Shown: positions 13,593-26,640, counted from the stretch's first letter. The stretch: DNA of 64,000 nt from Sweltsa coloradensis (GCA_024449915.1 JAMZAV010001839.1:1-64000), one strand, 5' to 3'. The notes: generated from the sequence alone by a model not told the origin. Translations and numbers: made by a program.

Positions 13593-14095
13593 GGCGCGCG
13601 AATATTCAGGTGAGCGCGAATATTCAAGTGCGTGAAGAACTATAGTTAGTGAATAGTTAAGTGCGCGAAAAAGTCAAGTGCGCGAAAGATCTAGTTAGTG
13701 ATTTCTTAAGTAAGATAAAAGTCAATAGCATGAAATGTTCTAAATGGAAAAAGCGCAATAATTAAGTGCGCTAAAGTTCTAAGCCTACTTAGCGGACACC
13801 TGTGTGCGCGAACGATCTATAGTTTAGGTAAAAACGTGACAAATGATATACACGAAATATTTAGTTAGCGAATACTAAAGTGCGCGAATAATCAAGTGAG
13901 CAAAATATCTAGTGAGTAAATAATAAAATGCGCTAAATATCTAATAAGTGAATACTTTATATAACAGCCTTGTGCGCGAATGGTCTTGTGTGCTAACGGA
14001 CTGGTGCGCGAATATTCTACTGCGCGAATAGTCTAATACAAGAATGGTCAAATGCACGAATTGTTTAATGCACATTCGCGCACTAGACCATTCGC
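13593..14095. repeat. degenerate 16-17 bp satellite, GTGCGCGAA unit
   Basis: Units such as GTGCGCGAATATTCAG, GTGCGCGAAAAAGTCAA and GTGCGCGAATAATCA follow one another across about 500 bp, alternating with decayed units that keep GTTAGTGAAT or GCGAATA. Near 14070 an inverted unit (GCACATTCGCGCACTAGACC) occurs. The CpG-rich core is striking in this AT-rich setting. Function unknown. Confidence 0.8.
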
Positions 14096-14099
14096 TATA

Positions 14100-16350
14100 A
14101 CTCAAAGACTTGCGAACTTTCCACCTAGACGCCGCTACTAATCTCGTACGTCTGCGATATTTTATCATCTTCCTTTATCTTACAACTTCCTCGTAGAATG
14201 TGCAGACTGGACGGTAGTCATTACTCATCATTATTCATAGTCTCGTTGCATAAATATGAGCAGCTATGAGCAGCACTTCAGAAGCCGTCCTCCTCACAGT
14301 CTATTTAAAGTTAAACCCTCACATGCGGATTAGCATGTTAAAAGATCCAGGATCAAGTGCGTCTTACAATGGTTTTTAATTTGAAATAATTATTTTTAAT
14401 GTATTTCCAAAGATAAAAAAACACCTTGATTCAAATTATGCCCATGTATTAAAACTCTTTAACAATTCAAAATGTGAGTGAAAAAAAGGACAACGAAATC
14501 AAAAAGTAATGTTTCGTAAATTTTATGTCATTCTACGAAATACTCAATTTAGTATTGACAACCCTACGGTTTTTGTTTTTTCGAAAATTTAGTAATATAT
14601 TCCTAAAAACTACTGATATTGTAAAAATCCCAACCTTGTGATATTTATTTTGTCCTAATTAACAAAATTATGATTCAAATATTGTGAATAGCGGAATAAG
14701 GTGAGTTGAACGTCAAATAAGATTTTAGGCTGAAACGTAATGGATTGTGCGGTGTTTTTACGTCCAATCCACTACGTCAAGAGCAACCACTCCTGCGATC
14801 GATAGCTTAAATTCGTGACTTTTATCACCAGTGATTAATTTTATTGGTAAAGTCGGCTGTATAACGTAGCAAAAAACTTGGTTTTAATTTTAAATTAAAA
14901 ATGTGGGAAATACTACAAACATTATAAAATAAAATTTTAAAATGTTCACCACTGTGCCCGTATCGTTGTGAAATCCCTTTCATCTTTCTATCAAAGCTCA
15001 TTTCGAAAGCCGGGAGGTAGAATATCTCGCCATTTATTCTTATCATGTAATGCTTTGAAATTCGTATTCATTCGTGTAGAGAGAGAAGCAAATCGTGTAA
15101 CCACGCATAAAAGCAGTTTCGTTTTCAGCCTAGCGAAACGTCACTAACATTAGGCAGTGTGACGAGCCTGCCACTTTGTGTGGGAACGCGTGATTGTGGT
15201 GAGAGAAAGCCATGGAGGGCAAGCGTCGACACCAGAGCTGCCTGTCATGAACATTTAAGCAAAGTTTACACGTTGTATATTGCTCAGTAGAAACAGTTAT
15301 CAAAGGTGTGGATAAATTGCATTTAAGCTCTTACATAAAAGTAGAGTTTGCGATTTTAAATGGGTTTCCTGAACGAACTAGAAGAAAGGTAGGAAAAGAA
15401 TGAAAATGGTGTAATTTTCAGTGAACTGATGGAGCAATATTCGATAAATTGGACCCTTTTTGTTACAATTTCTGCCACTGGGAAAGACTTCAAACGAAAC
15501 CAATGGTTGGTCCATTCCTTTGTCAGGTCAGAGAGAAAATTGCCAAACTGAAATTGCTCTGTCATCAAAATGTCTACGTAGGCATTATTGAGGAAAAAAA
15601 GTATAAACTCTGAAAGAAAACCCTATGGACTGATTGGATTTGTGTTTTAGTGAGTCTCTTATTGATATATTATTGATAAAGGAAGAAAGTTATAAAAATA
15701 AGACTGTTTATGTAAGTTTTTTGTAAATATTGGCGGAAGCTATTCGACACTTTCTTCACAAAATTAAGTATTCTACACCAAATTAATAGAAGACATCACA
15801 AATTTTATCACTGCTAAATTCAAATGAGATTATGGCCGCCAAATTTATGTAAGAATTATTGTATAAATCACACTAAAATGAAAAGAAAAATGCATTTTTT
15901 CTTTCCGTCTCTATTACAGTAAAGATGCTATTTAAGAAAATGCATGTTGAGATAAAACGATAAAATAAATTCAATCCAATATATGTGCGGGATTGAATCC
16001 CACGTTTCTTGCAACTACGCTTCAATACGTATTCAAAGCCTACACACGCATAAGTAATTTTCACATGACACTAATTTTTAAGTGGACCAAACCAATCCTG
16101 TCGGCAACGACGTGCGAACAATACTTAACTAGACAGATTTTATAATAGGGAAACACCGAATAAACAAGTAGGGCACGATTCGCCCGCTGGCTTTGGAAGT
16201 ACTGGTGAGCCACCACTTGAATAAATTCAAAAATGCAAATATTATTAAGTCGGACATTTACTTTAAACCATTAATCGGTGGTTTCTTCCGCGAAAGTTTG
16301 ATTACTCCATGAATTTTTTATTGGTTCATTAATTAATTTCATTTAAAATC
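14100..16350. other. intergenic, no gene seen
   Basis: Mostly AT-rich. A weak tRNA-like scrap (GCGGGATTGAATCCCACG near 15987) and a fragment resembling the 18345 repeat family (16080-16150) are present. No supported coding sequence. Confidence 0.5.
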
Positions 16351-16354
16351 CTTT

Positions 16355-16540
16355 TCAATTTGTTACCAAAATTATTGTATTATTAATACATTGTTGACGT
16401 AATATTACTAATAATAAATCAGTTTTTTAACTGAATAGGATAGACGTAAAATACATAAATAAATAAATGAATAACTAAATAAATAAATAAATAAACAAAT
16501 AAATAAATAAATACATAAATAATTAATTAAATAAATAAAA
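16355..16540 (+). repeat. LINE 3' tail with (AAAT)n
   Basis: Shares TTGTTACCAAAATTATTGTA and TAACTGAATAGGATAGACGT with the copy at 5690, then a long interrupted AAAT run. The middle of the tail is shortened. Confidence 0.75.
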
Positions 16541-16765
16541 AAGGCCTACTTGACAGACGTTCACAATACATTCATCACATATTATGTAAACACGCCTACA
16601 CTTCCCGTCTTGATCCCGTCACAAGTTGCGACCTCTCAAACCAGACCTCGACACATTTCATCTTTAATATTGCCTTGGACTTGTGTCAATGTAATAACCC
16701 GCGACCACTCACTTCGCGTATTGGAGAAATCTAGTCAATATTGACTGAAATCTATTTACCACTCG

Positions 16766-16785
16766 ACCCGGCGCCTCCACCAAAA
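16766..16785 (+). repeat. 20-nt motif, copy 3
   Basis: ACCCGGCGCCTCCACCAAAA, one change from copy 1. Confidence 0.65.
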
Positions 16786-17083
16786 CCCTGCAGAATACAG
16801 AATGTTTCGGATAAATCGCATCGCCATGCATGATTCAGACGATAATACAAGTTTATTTCCTGTTATCTATTTTAGGGAACACATTAAGATAGTTTAGAAT
16901 CTATGTTCAAGAAATATTAGTCTGTCTCAGCATACGGATACGTCTAACAAAAGCCATAGGGAAAAATCTCAGATAGGATTCCTGATGGCTAGGATCGAAA
17001 CGATTGGCATCTCCAAAATGTGTATCTACACCATAAAAAATTATTTGGGTAAAGTAGGTAACGATAATACAAGGAATTACATA

Positions 17084-17103
17084 ACCCGGCACCTCCACCA
17101 AAC
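17084..17103 (+). repeat. 20-nt motif, copy 4
   Basis: ACCCGGCACCTCCACCAAAC, differing only in the last base. Confidence 0.65.
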
Positions 17104-18344
17104 ACAAACAAAATTTTGTTCGAAAAGTAAGTTCGCCCACATTTACAAATCATATTTTAGTACACAGTACATGTGTTTTGTGACCATTTACTTAATTTTA
17201 ATCTCTTGTGTGTTTTTTTAAATCAATTCAATTTGTTGAAACGTAAACAAATTAGTGGCATTTCTCGTTGTGTTATTATTACTTATTTCAATCATTAATA
17301 AATTATGTTTTATGAATTTCAGTACCGAATAAGGTATAATAATGTAGACGATAGCCTTGAAGGCACAATATGCCTATGTTGATTAATATTTAGGTATCTA
17401 ATCTAGAGAGTCAACATCAATTTGCGAAAATCTCGCGACTAGACGAGGCTGTCGTAAACTGAGACCTACATCAAACAAACCAAAACGTCTACATTCATCA
17501 GTGAAATAGGAAGCACATAAGGAGTGTCAAGTCATAATATCCAACGAACTAAATAAGGTTAAGCAGAAAACCAAAAACTAACAACATTGCAAGATATAAC
17601 GGAAGAAAAATAGTTATGAGGTACGATTAAGTTAGTGTTGATTAAACCCACTCTGCTAAGCAACCTTAAAAAACTCAATACTAAGCCATGGTTTACTATT
17701 TTATATTGTAATCAATCTGAAAGTTAGAAAAAAATATAGTTGGGATGAAAAGATTCAAGTAAGGTACAGTAACACAAATGTCAAAATAAATTCTACGTGT
17801 GTTGACCATAACGCAGATAGTATTCCAATATCGCTAGCCAGAGGGGGGGGGGGGGCTCTAGTCTACTAGAATGAAACTTGAACTTTGGCATTAGTTCCTA
17901 AACTTGACCGCGGTTTCGTGATCAAAATCGAATGAAGGAAAATGTGAAATGACGAACAGATCCCTTTGCCAATACAATTCCCGTGCTTCAAATCCGGAAA
18001 TTAAATTCCCCTTGGAAATGGTTGCCAGCGTCTGTTTCAACGCCAATGGTTTGCCTCGGATCTCTCAAAAGCGTATGCGATAGAGATGCTATGTCTGACA
18101 AAGAAAATTTAAATACGCCAATTAGCGTCCGAGAAAGAGTTTACTGGTACGTGTATGAATTTTTTGTGATATATGAAAAGGAGGTAAAAGCAAACTGCAA
18201 TTACAAGCCATTTGTATGTAGAGTAAGTAAACTGGGTACGGTATAGCTCGTTACACTAGGCTTTAAGTGTGTTATGTTTATTGTAAAGGTAATGTGTTCT
18301 AGGGATGTTTAAAAAGACATAACACCCGCATTAAATATATAAAT
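17104..18344. other. intergenic, no gene seen
   Basis: AT-rich with a G run at about 17842-17852. An open stretch at 17983-18246 (+) ends next to a good-looking donor (AGA|GTAAGT near 18221), but I found no partner exon or recognisable domain. Confidence 0.4.
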
Positions 18345-18560
18345 TCGTAGCCACTCGGCCAAATAACTAAATTTTCAGTGAGATACATTAAATTTAAAGC
18401 ATACCAAGCCAACCCTGTTGGCGCCAACTTCATTGACAAGCGAACAATAACCCACTAAACTAGAATTTTAAATAGTAATGGAAAACCTTTCAGTCGGGAT
18501 TACCAGTGGCAACATTCGAACTCGTGACCTTCCGAGTCTTACACGTTGCGTTACGCATGA
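18345..18560 (+). repeat. SINE-like dispersed repeat, copy A
   Basis: The word order GCCACTCGGCCAAATAACT, ATTTTCAGTG, ACCAAGCCAACCCTG, GACAAGCGAACAATAACCCA is shared with 26475-26640 and partly with 16080-16150. It continues into a reverse-strand B-box-like segment (ACATTCGAACTCGTGACC near 18511). Confidence 0.5.
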
Positions 18561-21500
18561 CCTATACCTATGTCAGTACGCCTTGAATCATACACACGAT
18601 ATATTATCGATATCTTCGCCTGGAAGCACGTCTGCAAGTGTTAGGAAACTTTCCAGCACACCCACAAGAAAACACTTTAATGACTTGGAGCCGACGCAAA
18701 CTTTAGACAACACATACTGCTGATTGGTAGCTCCTCCCACGGGAACAATAACAAACCGGGACGCGATGGGAATTCAATATTCAAAACAATCTAAGTTTGA
18801 GCACAATCGAAAGAGAACTTAAGCTACTTGGATTGCTTCGAGCAAAGACAAGAGTTTGTGATAAGGGTGCTAAATGAAGATACCATTATGTTCTCCTTAG
18901 AGGATATCGCATTATTGACTTTGAGAGAAACGTGACCATGGACGCGAAAGGATGCTCGTCGTAAAAAAAGATCACGACATGAAAGTCCATTTATCGTTTA
19001 AGTCATTGAGTTCAAGGACAAAAGGGACAATAAAATGTAATTGTTTCGTTTATACGCGATTTGATTCAATTTCACTTTTGGAATTCAGGAAAAACAAATT
19101 TAAAATCTAAAATGAATTTAAAAAGTTGTTCGAAGTTCAAAGATGAACTGAAAGCAATACTCATCTCCAAAAGAGATTTAAATCCTTGTCTTCTATTTAC
19201 AAGATGAGTGATGTAATAAATAACGTGAAATGTACAATTTATCCACAAATCGTTTAGTAATGATTTCTAACTGACACAGTGAAATTGTAAAGAAGTTGAA
19301 GAGGGAAATATTCATTGAACATCTTGCCCCCAACAGATGTTTAAATAGAGATAAATATTGCCCGGAGGCAACATCAAACACATTTTATATAAGACATGTG
19401 GCACTGTATAGCTGGCATCTAAGATATATGAGCACTATTCACAAGTCCCACTAAATAATCTCGACACAAGAAAACAACAAGTAAAACGGACATAACAAAA
19501 CAACGCTGCCAAGAAAGCATTGCCAAAAATATAAACTTGGCTATATTAAGGCGTAATACAGTTATGTGATGTATGTTGGCCTATTTACGAGTATAAGTGT
19601 GGGTTAATAGGAGTTTCAAGAACCATTTCATTTCAATAAGGCAAGTGTTGCTTTCTTTGGTCATGAGCCAAAGACGTTCACGTTATTGTGGGAGAGCATA
19701 ACAAATTACTCTTACTATAACAATGGTCGAAATTTTATCTGTGTTCAGTGCTTATGTGTTGGGAATGTTTAGGGAGGGGACGAAGGAGATGGGGTAAGAC
19801 CGTGCATTATAATGCCAGTTACTACTTTCGAATAAATCGTTTTCAAATGGGCAGCCACAAATCAAAGCCTTTATAATGCGACAAATAGCTTTTTACCTAC
19901 AAATGAGTTGATTATTTGTTAATTGAAATAAAATCCCTTGAGAAGCTTTAGTACGGACGTTGAGCGTCTGGAGTAAAGTACTGTCATAATTTAATTAATT
20001 CTTATTACTTAGTGCATATTTCTAGAATATAGCCATTATTTCTAATTAAGCCATTTTCCCTGCGAAAATTCCTTTGTAAATGAGTTATTATTACTGAAGA
20101 GGATAAATGTCAAATAAATAATTGGCCCGATGTTGCCATTTATTGCCTGACCAAATGGGACAAAAATTGGAAACATAAATAATGTACAAAAAAGAAATTG
20201 CCTTTCTGAGTAAAGACTAAAAAATTCATTCGTCGATTGAAACATGTAGGCGTAGGTCGAAAAGTACGGGCGCACATTTTCGGCTAGATAGGTGGTAATC
20301 TCGTGCTAATTTGATTGTGATTTCAAGTTTCGTTTACTCGTACACAAGGTTGTCAATATCACATAAAAGTACCCGTTTGTGCCTGAAATATTAAAACTTA
20401 TATTACATTGTACAGCTATTAGCTAGGTACAATTCAGCACTAAATTATTTGATAAAAACTTCAGTAAGGTTTAAGGATGGTTGGAGGGTGGAATTAAACC
20501 GCTAACCTTGGTCGGTCAAATAGTTTCATCAAACTTCTCTAATTCAAGGACAAAATATAATCATATTCTTGCATAGGTAATAAAATACAACAATGCCTCC
20601 TTTTCATTAATTACTTTTTGTACTTGAGCTCAAGAAGTTGGATGAAAAGGGCATAGATTGAGACACTAATGTCTATTAGATAGTAAATTGCCCGACAGAA
20701 TATTAGTAAATACGTAATAGTTCCATCAGTGTAGTCCGTGTCGATCACGAACTTTCAGAATTTGTCATTCATTATGATAAAATTATCCATTTTTGTCAAT
20801 CTAGTCCCTTATTCTAGAATTGCAGTGTGAATCAGGCAACGGAGCCTATGACATCTATGTTGGTTCTAACGGCAATGATGTTCTTGCGGTACACACACAA
20901 GCGTAGAGTTGTGTGTACACGTGTTTTTGACCTGGGTGTATTATATTGGTGTAATTAATCAAAGCACGGCCACGGGAAACTCGACCGTAATGGAGCCGGT
21001 CACACGTAGCGCGAAGGTGGAAACAATAGGACCGTCCTCTCATCGGGGTAACTAGCCGGCGGGGAATAAAGACAAATGATTTTAATTTATTGAGGGAGGT
21101 TTTGTTGGGAAAACGGTGTGAGTGTGAAAGGAGGGAGAGATCATATGAGGGGAAGAGACAATAAAACACATTGCTTCCATCTCACTCTCTCGTTCGTGGG
21201 TGGGTGGGAGCGTTTACATTAGAACGCGGACGGAATATAGAGGTCAGAGAGGGACCTGACAGAAATCCCAACATCTAAAGCTTCACATGGTTAGTTTCAA
21301 ACAATTAATTTGTTAACATGTATTTAAAAATTTGTAAAATACCGTTTATTTGAAATATCATAACATTCTAATGATTTTGAATGTCATTCTTGATATGATA
21401 ACATGGTAAGTTGTAATTTGCATGAAATGGTCTCGACGTACCGTTTGCAAAATGTTCAAATGCTAAAATTATAGATATAAATATGAATTTAGTTTACAAT

Positions 21501-23610
21501 TTACTAATTAAACTCAACTTTATATTAAATAAGTGATTTATTATGGACTACAGCTCCACTATAAGCATCACTTTTCACTCAGTGTCCGTATGCGTGTGTC
21601 ACGTCTCATGATAAAAACCAAACAAGACCTTCGATTGACATGCGTTTTGGTTGACATTGCCCATCAACAAAAATGATACTTTTTTTGGTGACCATTGGGA
21701 CAAGAAGGGGGTTTATAATTTTTCAAAAGTGAGCTAGTCTCCTCCACCAAGGATTTCAATGCAAGATAAGAATGTATTTGTGTTTTATTTTAAAATCTAG
21801 TGATTTTTTTTAGCTTCGCTCATGATTTTGGGTAGTCTCGTACTCGTCCTTGTATTTTAACTAATATATTTGTTTAATAAATATATTTTTTAATTAAAAA
21901 TAGTATTTTTTATACATATATCCTTTTCAAAGCATTGAACAATGAATCACCAACATATTAATATTATGGTTTCCTCTATAGATCCAACGAAAGTTATGAT
22001 AACTTTATGCGAGGAGGGAGAACAGATAATATTAACAGATTCAGAGTGCATAACTTTCATTTGAAAGAGATCTTTTTGTAAAAAGTGAAATATGATGTAT
22101 ACATTAATGTCAACTAAAGAAACATCTAGAAAAAACGAGCTTTTGAAAAACGGGACAATGAACGAAGCTTTCAATGTGAAACTGACGGAAAATCTCTGTA
22201 TCTGGGTTAAAATGCGGCGTAGAAATGAGATTTATGGTTTCAATGGACAATAAAAAATCAGTTTCAAATAATTTTAGAATTCAGAACAGTTCCTGACAGC
22301 TGAAACGTGCATTGACTACATGTTCCGGAGTACGCACTTTGAAGTTATTACACATCAAATGTATTGTTTTATGTATGCCAGCTCAACTAAGAGATCAAAG
22401 AAATATACGTATATTTTAAGCTAAGCTTCTTTTTTACAATTCGATGTACCATAGTGAAATGAAATACTGCTCACTCATACAATAGGGAACTATCCTTGGT
22501 TCGAAATGTCAGTGCGAACATGGCATATAAGTATTTTCTGTCAAAACACGCGAAGAACATCAGACAATGTTAGGACAATTTTAAGACAATTGCTGAATAT
22601 ATTTGAGTATCACAATGGTTTAAAAAGTTGTAAATTGAAATATAATTTTGTCAATAAAACAATAGTCAAAACTGTTACATTTTTTAATCTACCTGTTATT
22701 GGTTGACGAGCATCACATCCTTCACAGGTCAAATTCTGTTTTTCCCGTCTAAATTATGAGACACATTTTGCTACAAACTTTTATGAAAGAAAATTTAGAT
22801 CAAAAACAGAAAGAAACACATTTTGTTGTCTTAAAGAAGTCTTTACTTAACATGGAGAGAAAAAAAATATATCAGAACAGTTCCCTATTACGGGTTTTAG
22901 ACATTGAGTTCGATGATACAGTAACCCATTGTTTTATCTTCTCATGGTCAATAATTATTAGAGATCAAAACTACATAACAATATTACCTTAAGAATGTTT
23001 GTAAATAATCCGAAACCGGAACTCCAACATTGCACTAAAGCGAGATGTAGTTGTCAAATATAGCTTGGGAGGGAAGACTGACAATTTGCATTTCTCAACT
23101 AGATCACACGTTTACGAAGTTTTACACTTTGACCAATAATGAATAATGCGCAACAATTTAACGTCGTGTACTTTCATATGTCAGTGGTCAAAAAGATAAC
23201 ATTTTCATCACAAGTATGCATATTAAAACGGACGATTAATGGGACAGAATTATGTAACACTAATCAGTTCGTTGCATTACTATCAATGATTCATACACTG
23301 TTCTATTCTGGGTGGTGAGAGACGATGCAAATCTAATAACGTTTGTGGGACTCTAACCCATATCCCTTAGAGTTACATACTTTGCACATCCGCTCTTAAG
23401 AGTATGAGCCAGAGATCAAGTGTTTGTATGTAAGAATCACAAACAATAATTTAAAAATTATAATTGAAATGTACACAAAGCATACAGAAAATAACTAAGA
23501 CACAAAAAGTGTATGGTAGACTTTGGTTCAACGATACGGCAACTTCAAAATTGCACCAAACGACTGAGATTGATCTTCGCAATTAAAGAAGGTTGAGAAG
23601 GATTTGAAAG
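18561..23610. other. intergenic, no gene seen
   Basis: Long AT-rich stretch. At 20850-21260 the sequence is CpG-richer, with a 104-codon minus-strand frame (20855-21169) that begins at GTG and has no recognisable domain. A short LINE-tail fragment (ACTGAAGAGGATAAATGTCA) lies near 20068-20122. A tRNA-like relic lies near 23340-23410 (minus strand). Confidence 0.5.
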
Positions 23611-24034
23611 GTTCTGAGCATAGACATGCTAGACCAGCAGTCGGTGGTCCACTTCCGGTACAATTAGAAGCCATCTTAAAATGACAGTTTACATGTTAAT
23701 CAAATGGGAGCGATTTGTGGCCAAATAGTTCTCAAGATTGCCGGCAGGTTGACAGGTAAGCATACTAGCCTTTAACACCAAATGATTACTAAATTCCCTT
23801 ATGCAATCACTTCGTATTGTTTCTTTTGTTTAATACCATGCTGCACAAGCTAAAATCATATCAAACAATCCAGTAAAATACTTTATTGCATTAAAAAAGC
23901 ATAAATTAAAACACCAAATCGCCATCTTGAAATGGGCCGGTTGAGTCTTCAATTTGCTACGCTCGCGCCTGTGCGGAGGTATAGGAGACTGCTAATCTAG
24001 CCTACTATAGGGGTTTAATATCAATGGTTCTGAG
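23611..24034 (+). mobile_element. hAT-like MITE, copy A, with 8-bp target duplication
   Basis: The element body 23619-24026 is flanked on both sides by GTTCTGAG (23611-23618 and 24027-24034). The right end reads CTAATCTAGCCTACTATAGG followed by GGTTTAATATCAATG, matching the terminal repeats of the element at 46748. The left end keeps only CAT plus an inner part of the inverted repeat (GCTAGACCAGCAGTC), so it has lost about 25 bp. Inside are AGCCATCTTAAAATGAC and CGCCATCTTGAAATGG, subterminal words shared with the other copy. An 8-bp duplication is the hAT superfamily signature. No transposase is encoded. Confidence 0.85.
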
Positions 24035-25008
24035 TTCGAGTACTGCTACCAACATCCAAAAATACATTGTTTCTAAGGATACACCTCAACAAGCACGTTA
24101 CTTAAATTGTAGATCAATGTATATCAAGATACGGTATATCGTGCATAATAATTAGTAAAATGTTATGGTGCACGTAAAAACATGAAGTAAACTTATAGCA
24201 TAATACTCAAACCCAACGACGGAACCCGAACGTGTTATTTAATGTCACAGAGCTACATTGCGCATCCTCAGCACGTGGAAACCATAAAACCGAACAAATC
24301 GTTAACATTTAAAGGCTATGTAGTATCAGAAACAGTCACCCGGAAGAGAAAAACACGTAAGCAAAGTTTACGTGACGCATTCGGTCGCATCTGAAAACTA
24401 AAATAGTGAACAATTAAATATTAAACCAAGGGGCGCGGGTTCAAATCTCTTACTGTCAGTAGAATTCTGTAATTGTCCTTAATTTATTCCAAATATAATA
24501 GATAGATGGTAAGCTTTCAGTAAAATCAGGAAGCTTTTAAATATTCTGATAAAACTCAATAGGCTCAAAGATTAGAGAATTCTGAGTTTAGAAAAATGGC
24601 ATTACTGTAATAGTTATAAATCGATTGGGCAACCATGTATTCCTTTAAATGGGTCAATGTCCGTTGGCTAATGGCTTAGGCTCGACGTTGAGGTGTCATA
24701 TAAACTAAGCACCCACTGAAAAATAGGACTAGTTACTGAGTTAGCATATGTTTAATTATGTTCCTTATATAAACACATGGTGTAAATTTTTTACATCGTA
24801 CTCTAGTTTAATTAAAAATTATCATGATTATGAGCATGAACTTAGTAGTTAGTTATTTAACACTTTTAATTAAACACTATTGTTTTAAGTTCATCGTAAT
24901 GAAACGCAAGGTCAGCAACGGAAGGTGTAAATAAAAAATACTTTCACAAACATCAAGGTTAAAGGAAGAGCAATGAACTTGATTGTTTGATAATAACAGA
25001 AAACATGT
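24035..25008. other. intergenic, no gene seen
   Basis: AT-rich; two weak B-box-like words (GGTTCTGAGTTCGAGTACTG at the edge of the MITE, GCGGGTTCAAATCTC near 24436). Confidence 0.5.
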
Positions 25009-25014
25009 TTTATT
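25009..25014 (-). terminator. candidate polyadenylation signal AATAAA
   Basis: First AATAAA on the minus strand downstream of the duplicated C-terminal exon (stop at 25535). It lies outside the duplicated block, so the main gene copy has no equivalent hexamer in its own duplicated 3' UTR. A GT-rich element was not assessed. Confidence 0.3.
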
Positions 25015-25317
25015 AATTACGTTTAACAATAACACAAACTTGAGTCAACAGACGTAACATATATTTACAAAACACATTTTTTTTCACTTCTTAACATTAA
25101 TAACGAACAAGTTTATAAATGTAAGATTAACGTGTTCAATAGTTACAAAATTATCACTGGATTTAAGCTACAAAGTAGTCACAGACTAACAAAATCAAAG
25201 TAGAATGTATAATAGTTTATAGTAAACAACAACGAACTTATGGCTTTCGATTTTATAAACAAATATTGAACTAATATAAATAACATCAACTGTATTTAAA
25301 CAGTAGGGATATACCTT

Positions 25318-26003
25318 AATAATAACAAAACAAATGCAAACAACAAGGATTTAAATAATTCTACATATCGACACCTCTTAGTTCATAGTTAACTTTTGGT
25401 CGTAATAATCAAGGTACTTGTGTAGGGATATTACGATCTATTTAACGTTATCAATAATTATATTTACGTGTACATTTTGAATAAAACAAAACAAAAAATA
25501 CACAACAGACTTGGTGAAGATCGTATGATTCATGTCAACCCTCTTCCGATGAAAGTAGTAATAAGTCATACGATGGAGTTGCAGAGTGTCGCCTAGGGTC
25601 AAAGAAGGTCCTGTGAATATCACTAAGTCTCTGACGAGACAACACTACAGGGTCAATAAACTCGGGTGATTCTGATGTTCGTAGTGACTTCTCCTCATAC
25701 ACATCGGGCGAATAACCTGCCTTTACGGTGTGTTGGCGATTCTTTCCTGGACGCCTTGAATGCATCCGTGATGCTCCCCGTGGGGGCAACGCCATTTTGA
25801 TGAATATTGGAGGGATTTGTCCATCTACAATAGTGGACAGTATTTTGGAATATCTTGTTTTATCTTTGAAGAATAGGCCTTTCTGAATGGAATGATCATG
25901 ATTTATACGTGGTGTCGAAATGGTATTTTGAATTATTGTCGTTCGTTAGGCGAATTTGAAGACAGATTCACCTAAAAGTTTGGATATAAACCTTGATATT
26001 CGT
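25318..26003 (-). pseudogene. duplicate of the C-terminal coding end and 3' UTR of the giant repeat-protein gene
   Basis: Homologous to 28119-28805 in the same orientation. The last 86 codons before the stop at 25535-25537 are intact and differ at only two residues (HTVKAG for HSVKAG, EKSLRT for EKSPRT); the 3' UTR is also nearly identical. Upstream of about 25800 it carries several small deletions relative to the main copy (around 25870, 25885, 25905 and 25940) that break the frame. It lacks the signal exon and every repeat, so alone it cannot give the protein. Homology stops at 26003, where a palindromic element begins. It may be a decayed partial duplication, or an allelic copy left by misassembly. 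Confidence 0.8.
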
Positions 26004-26189
26004 TTAAGCTCATTCGCTGTTACGAGCGCAAGCCAACGATTTTTGTGAAAAAGTAAAATTTTAACTCGAAATCATAAAAATTTTGGCAAACCAATTCAAT
26101 GGCCAATCATTTTTTATGATTTCGAGTTTAAAAATTTATTTTTTACCCAAAAATCGTGGCTTGGCGCTCGCAAAGCGAAATGAGCTTAA
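26004..26189. mobile_element. near-complete palindrome, MITE-like
   Basis: Two inverted arms of about 80 bp: TTAAGCTCATTCGCTGTTAC inward from 26004, and its counterpart ending GAGCTTAA at 26189. The arms share AACTCGAAATCATAAAAA and CGATTTTT. A ~25-bp centre contains CCAATTCAATGGCCAA. The arms differ by scattered substitutions. TTAA at both outer ends could be a piggyBac-type target duplication, or TA a mariner-type one. Transcribed, it would fold into a long hairpin. Confidence 0.75.
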
Positions 26190-26474
26190 TATTTTCAAAG
26201 CGAACTAGGAAAAGAAAAAAAAGCTTGGCTCAACTTCTATATCTCACAGCATTCCACGCCGAACACTTTTGAAGGAGAGCTTGGCTGCCGTCTTTTTTAC
26301 AAATTTTTGTATTTTGGGGGATATCACATCTTTTTTTTGTTCGTTCGCTATCAAGGTGTGAATGATGAACTTTGAATGATTAATTTGTTTAAGTTCAAAG
26401 TTTTTTTTTTTACATTTTTTGGGCCCACGGTCCCCCCAAAGATACCCCTTAAATTTAAATAAATTAATTAATTT

Positions 26475-26640
26475 TTATTTAGAGTCTACCCACTCATTTA
26501 TATATAACTGATTTTCAGTGGGGGATTTTAAATCCAAAGCGACCAAGCCAACCTGCAGGCCCCGACGCAATCGACGAGTGAGCGATAACCAACCAAAGAT
26601 CGATATTTTTAATAGGAAATATATCAATCACCCGGTATGG
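26475..26640 (+). repeat. SINE-like dispersed repeat, copy B
   Basis: Begins GTCTACCCACTCATTTATAT, then ACTGATTTTCAGTGGGGG, AGCGACCAAGCCAACCTG, GACGAGTGAGCGATAACCAA. The same order of words occurs at 18345. The small open frame through it is incidental. Confidence 0.55.

Noticed and set aside
15213..15249. Small ATG frame (MEGKRRHQSCLS) with good start context downstream of GCATAAAAGC
   Set aside because: Twelve codons with no continuation by splicing that I could identify; a TATA-like word alone is weak.
17983..18246. Possible exon ending at AGA|GTAAGT
   Set aside because: A single good donor in 60 kb of AT-rich DNA is expected by chance; no acceptor-matched partner or domain found.
20855..21169. 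104-codon minus-strand frame in a CpG-richer patch
   Set aside because: Starts at GTG, has basic low-information sequence, no signal peptide, domain or splice borders that I could support.
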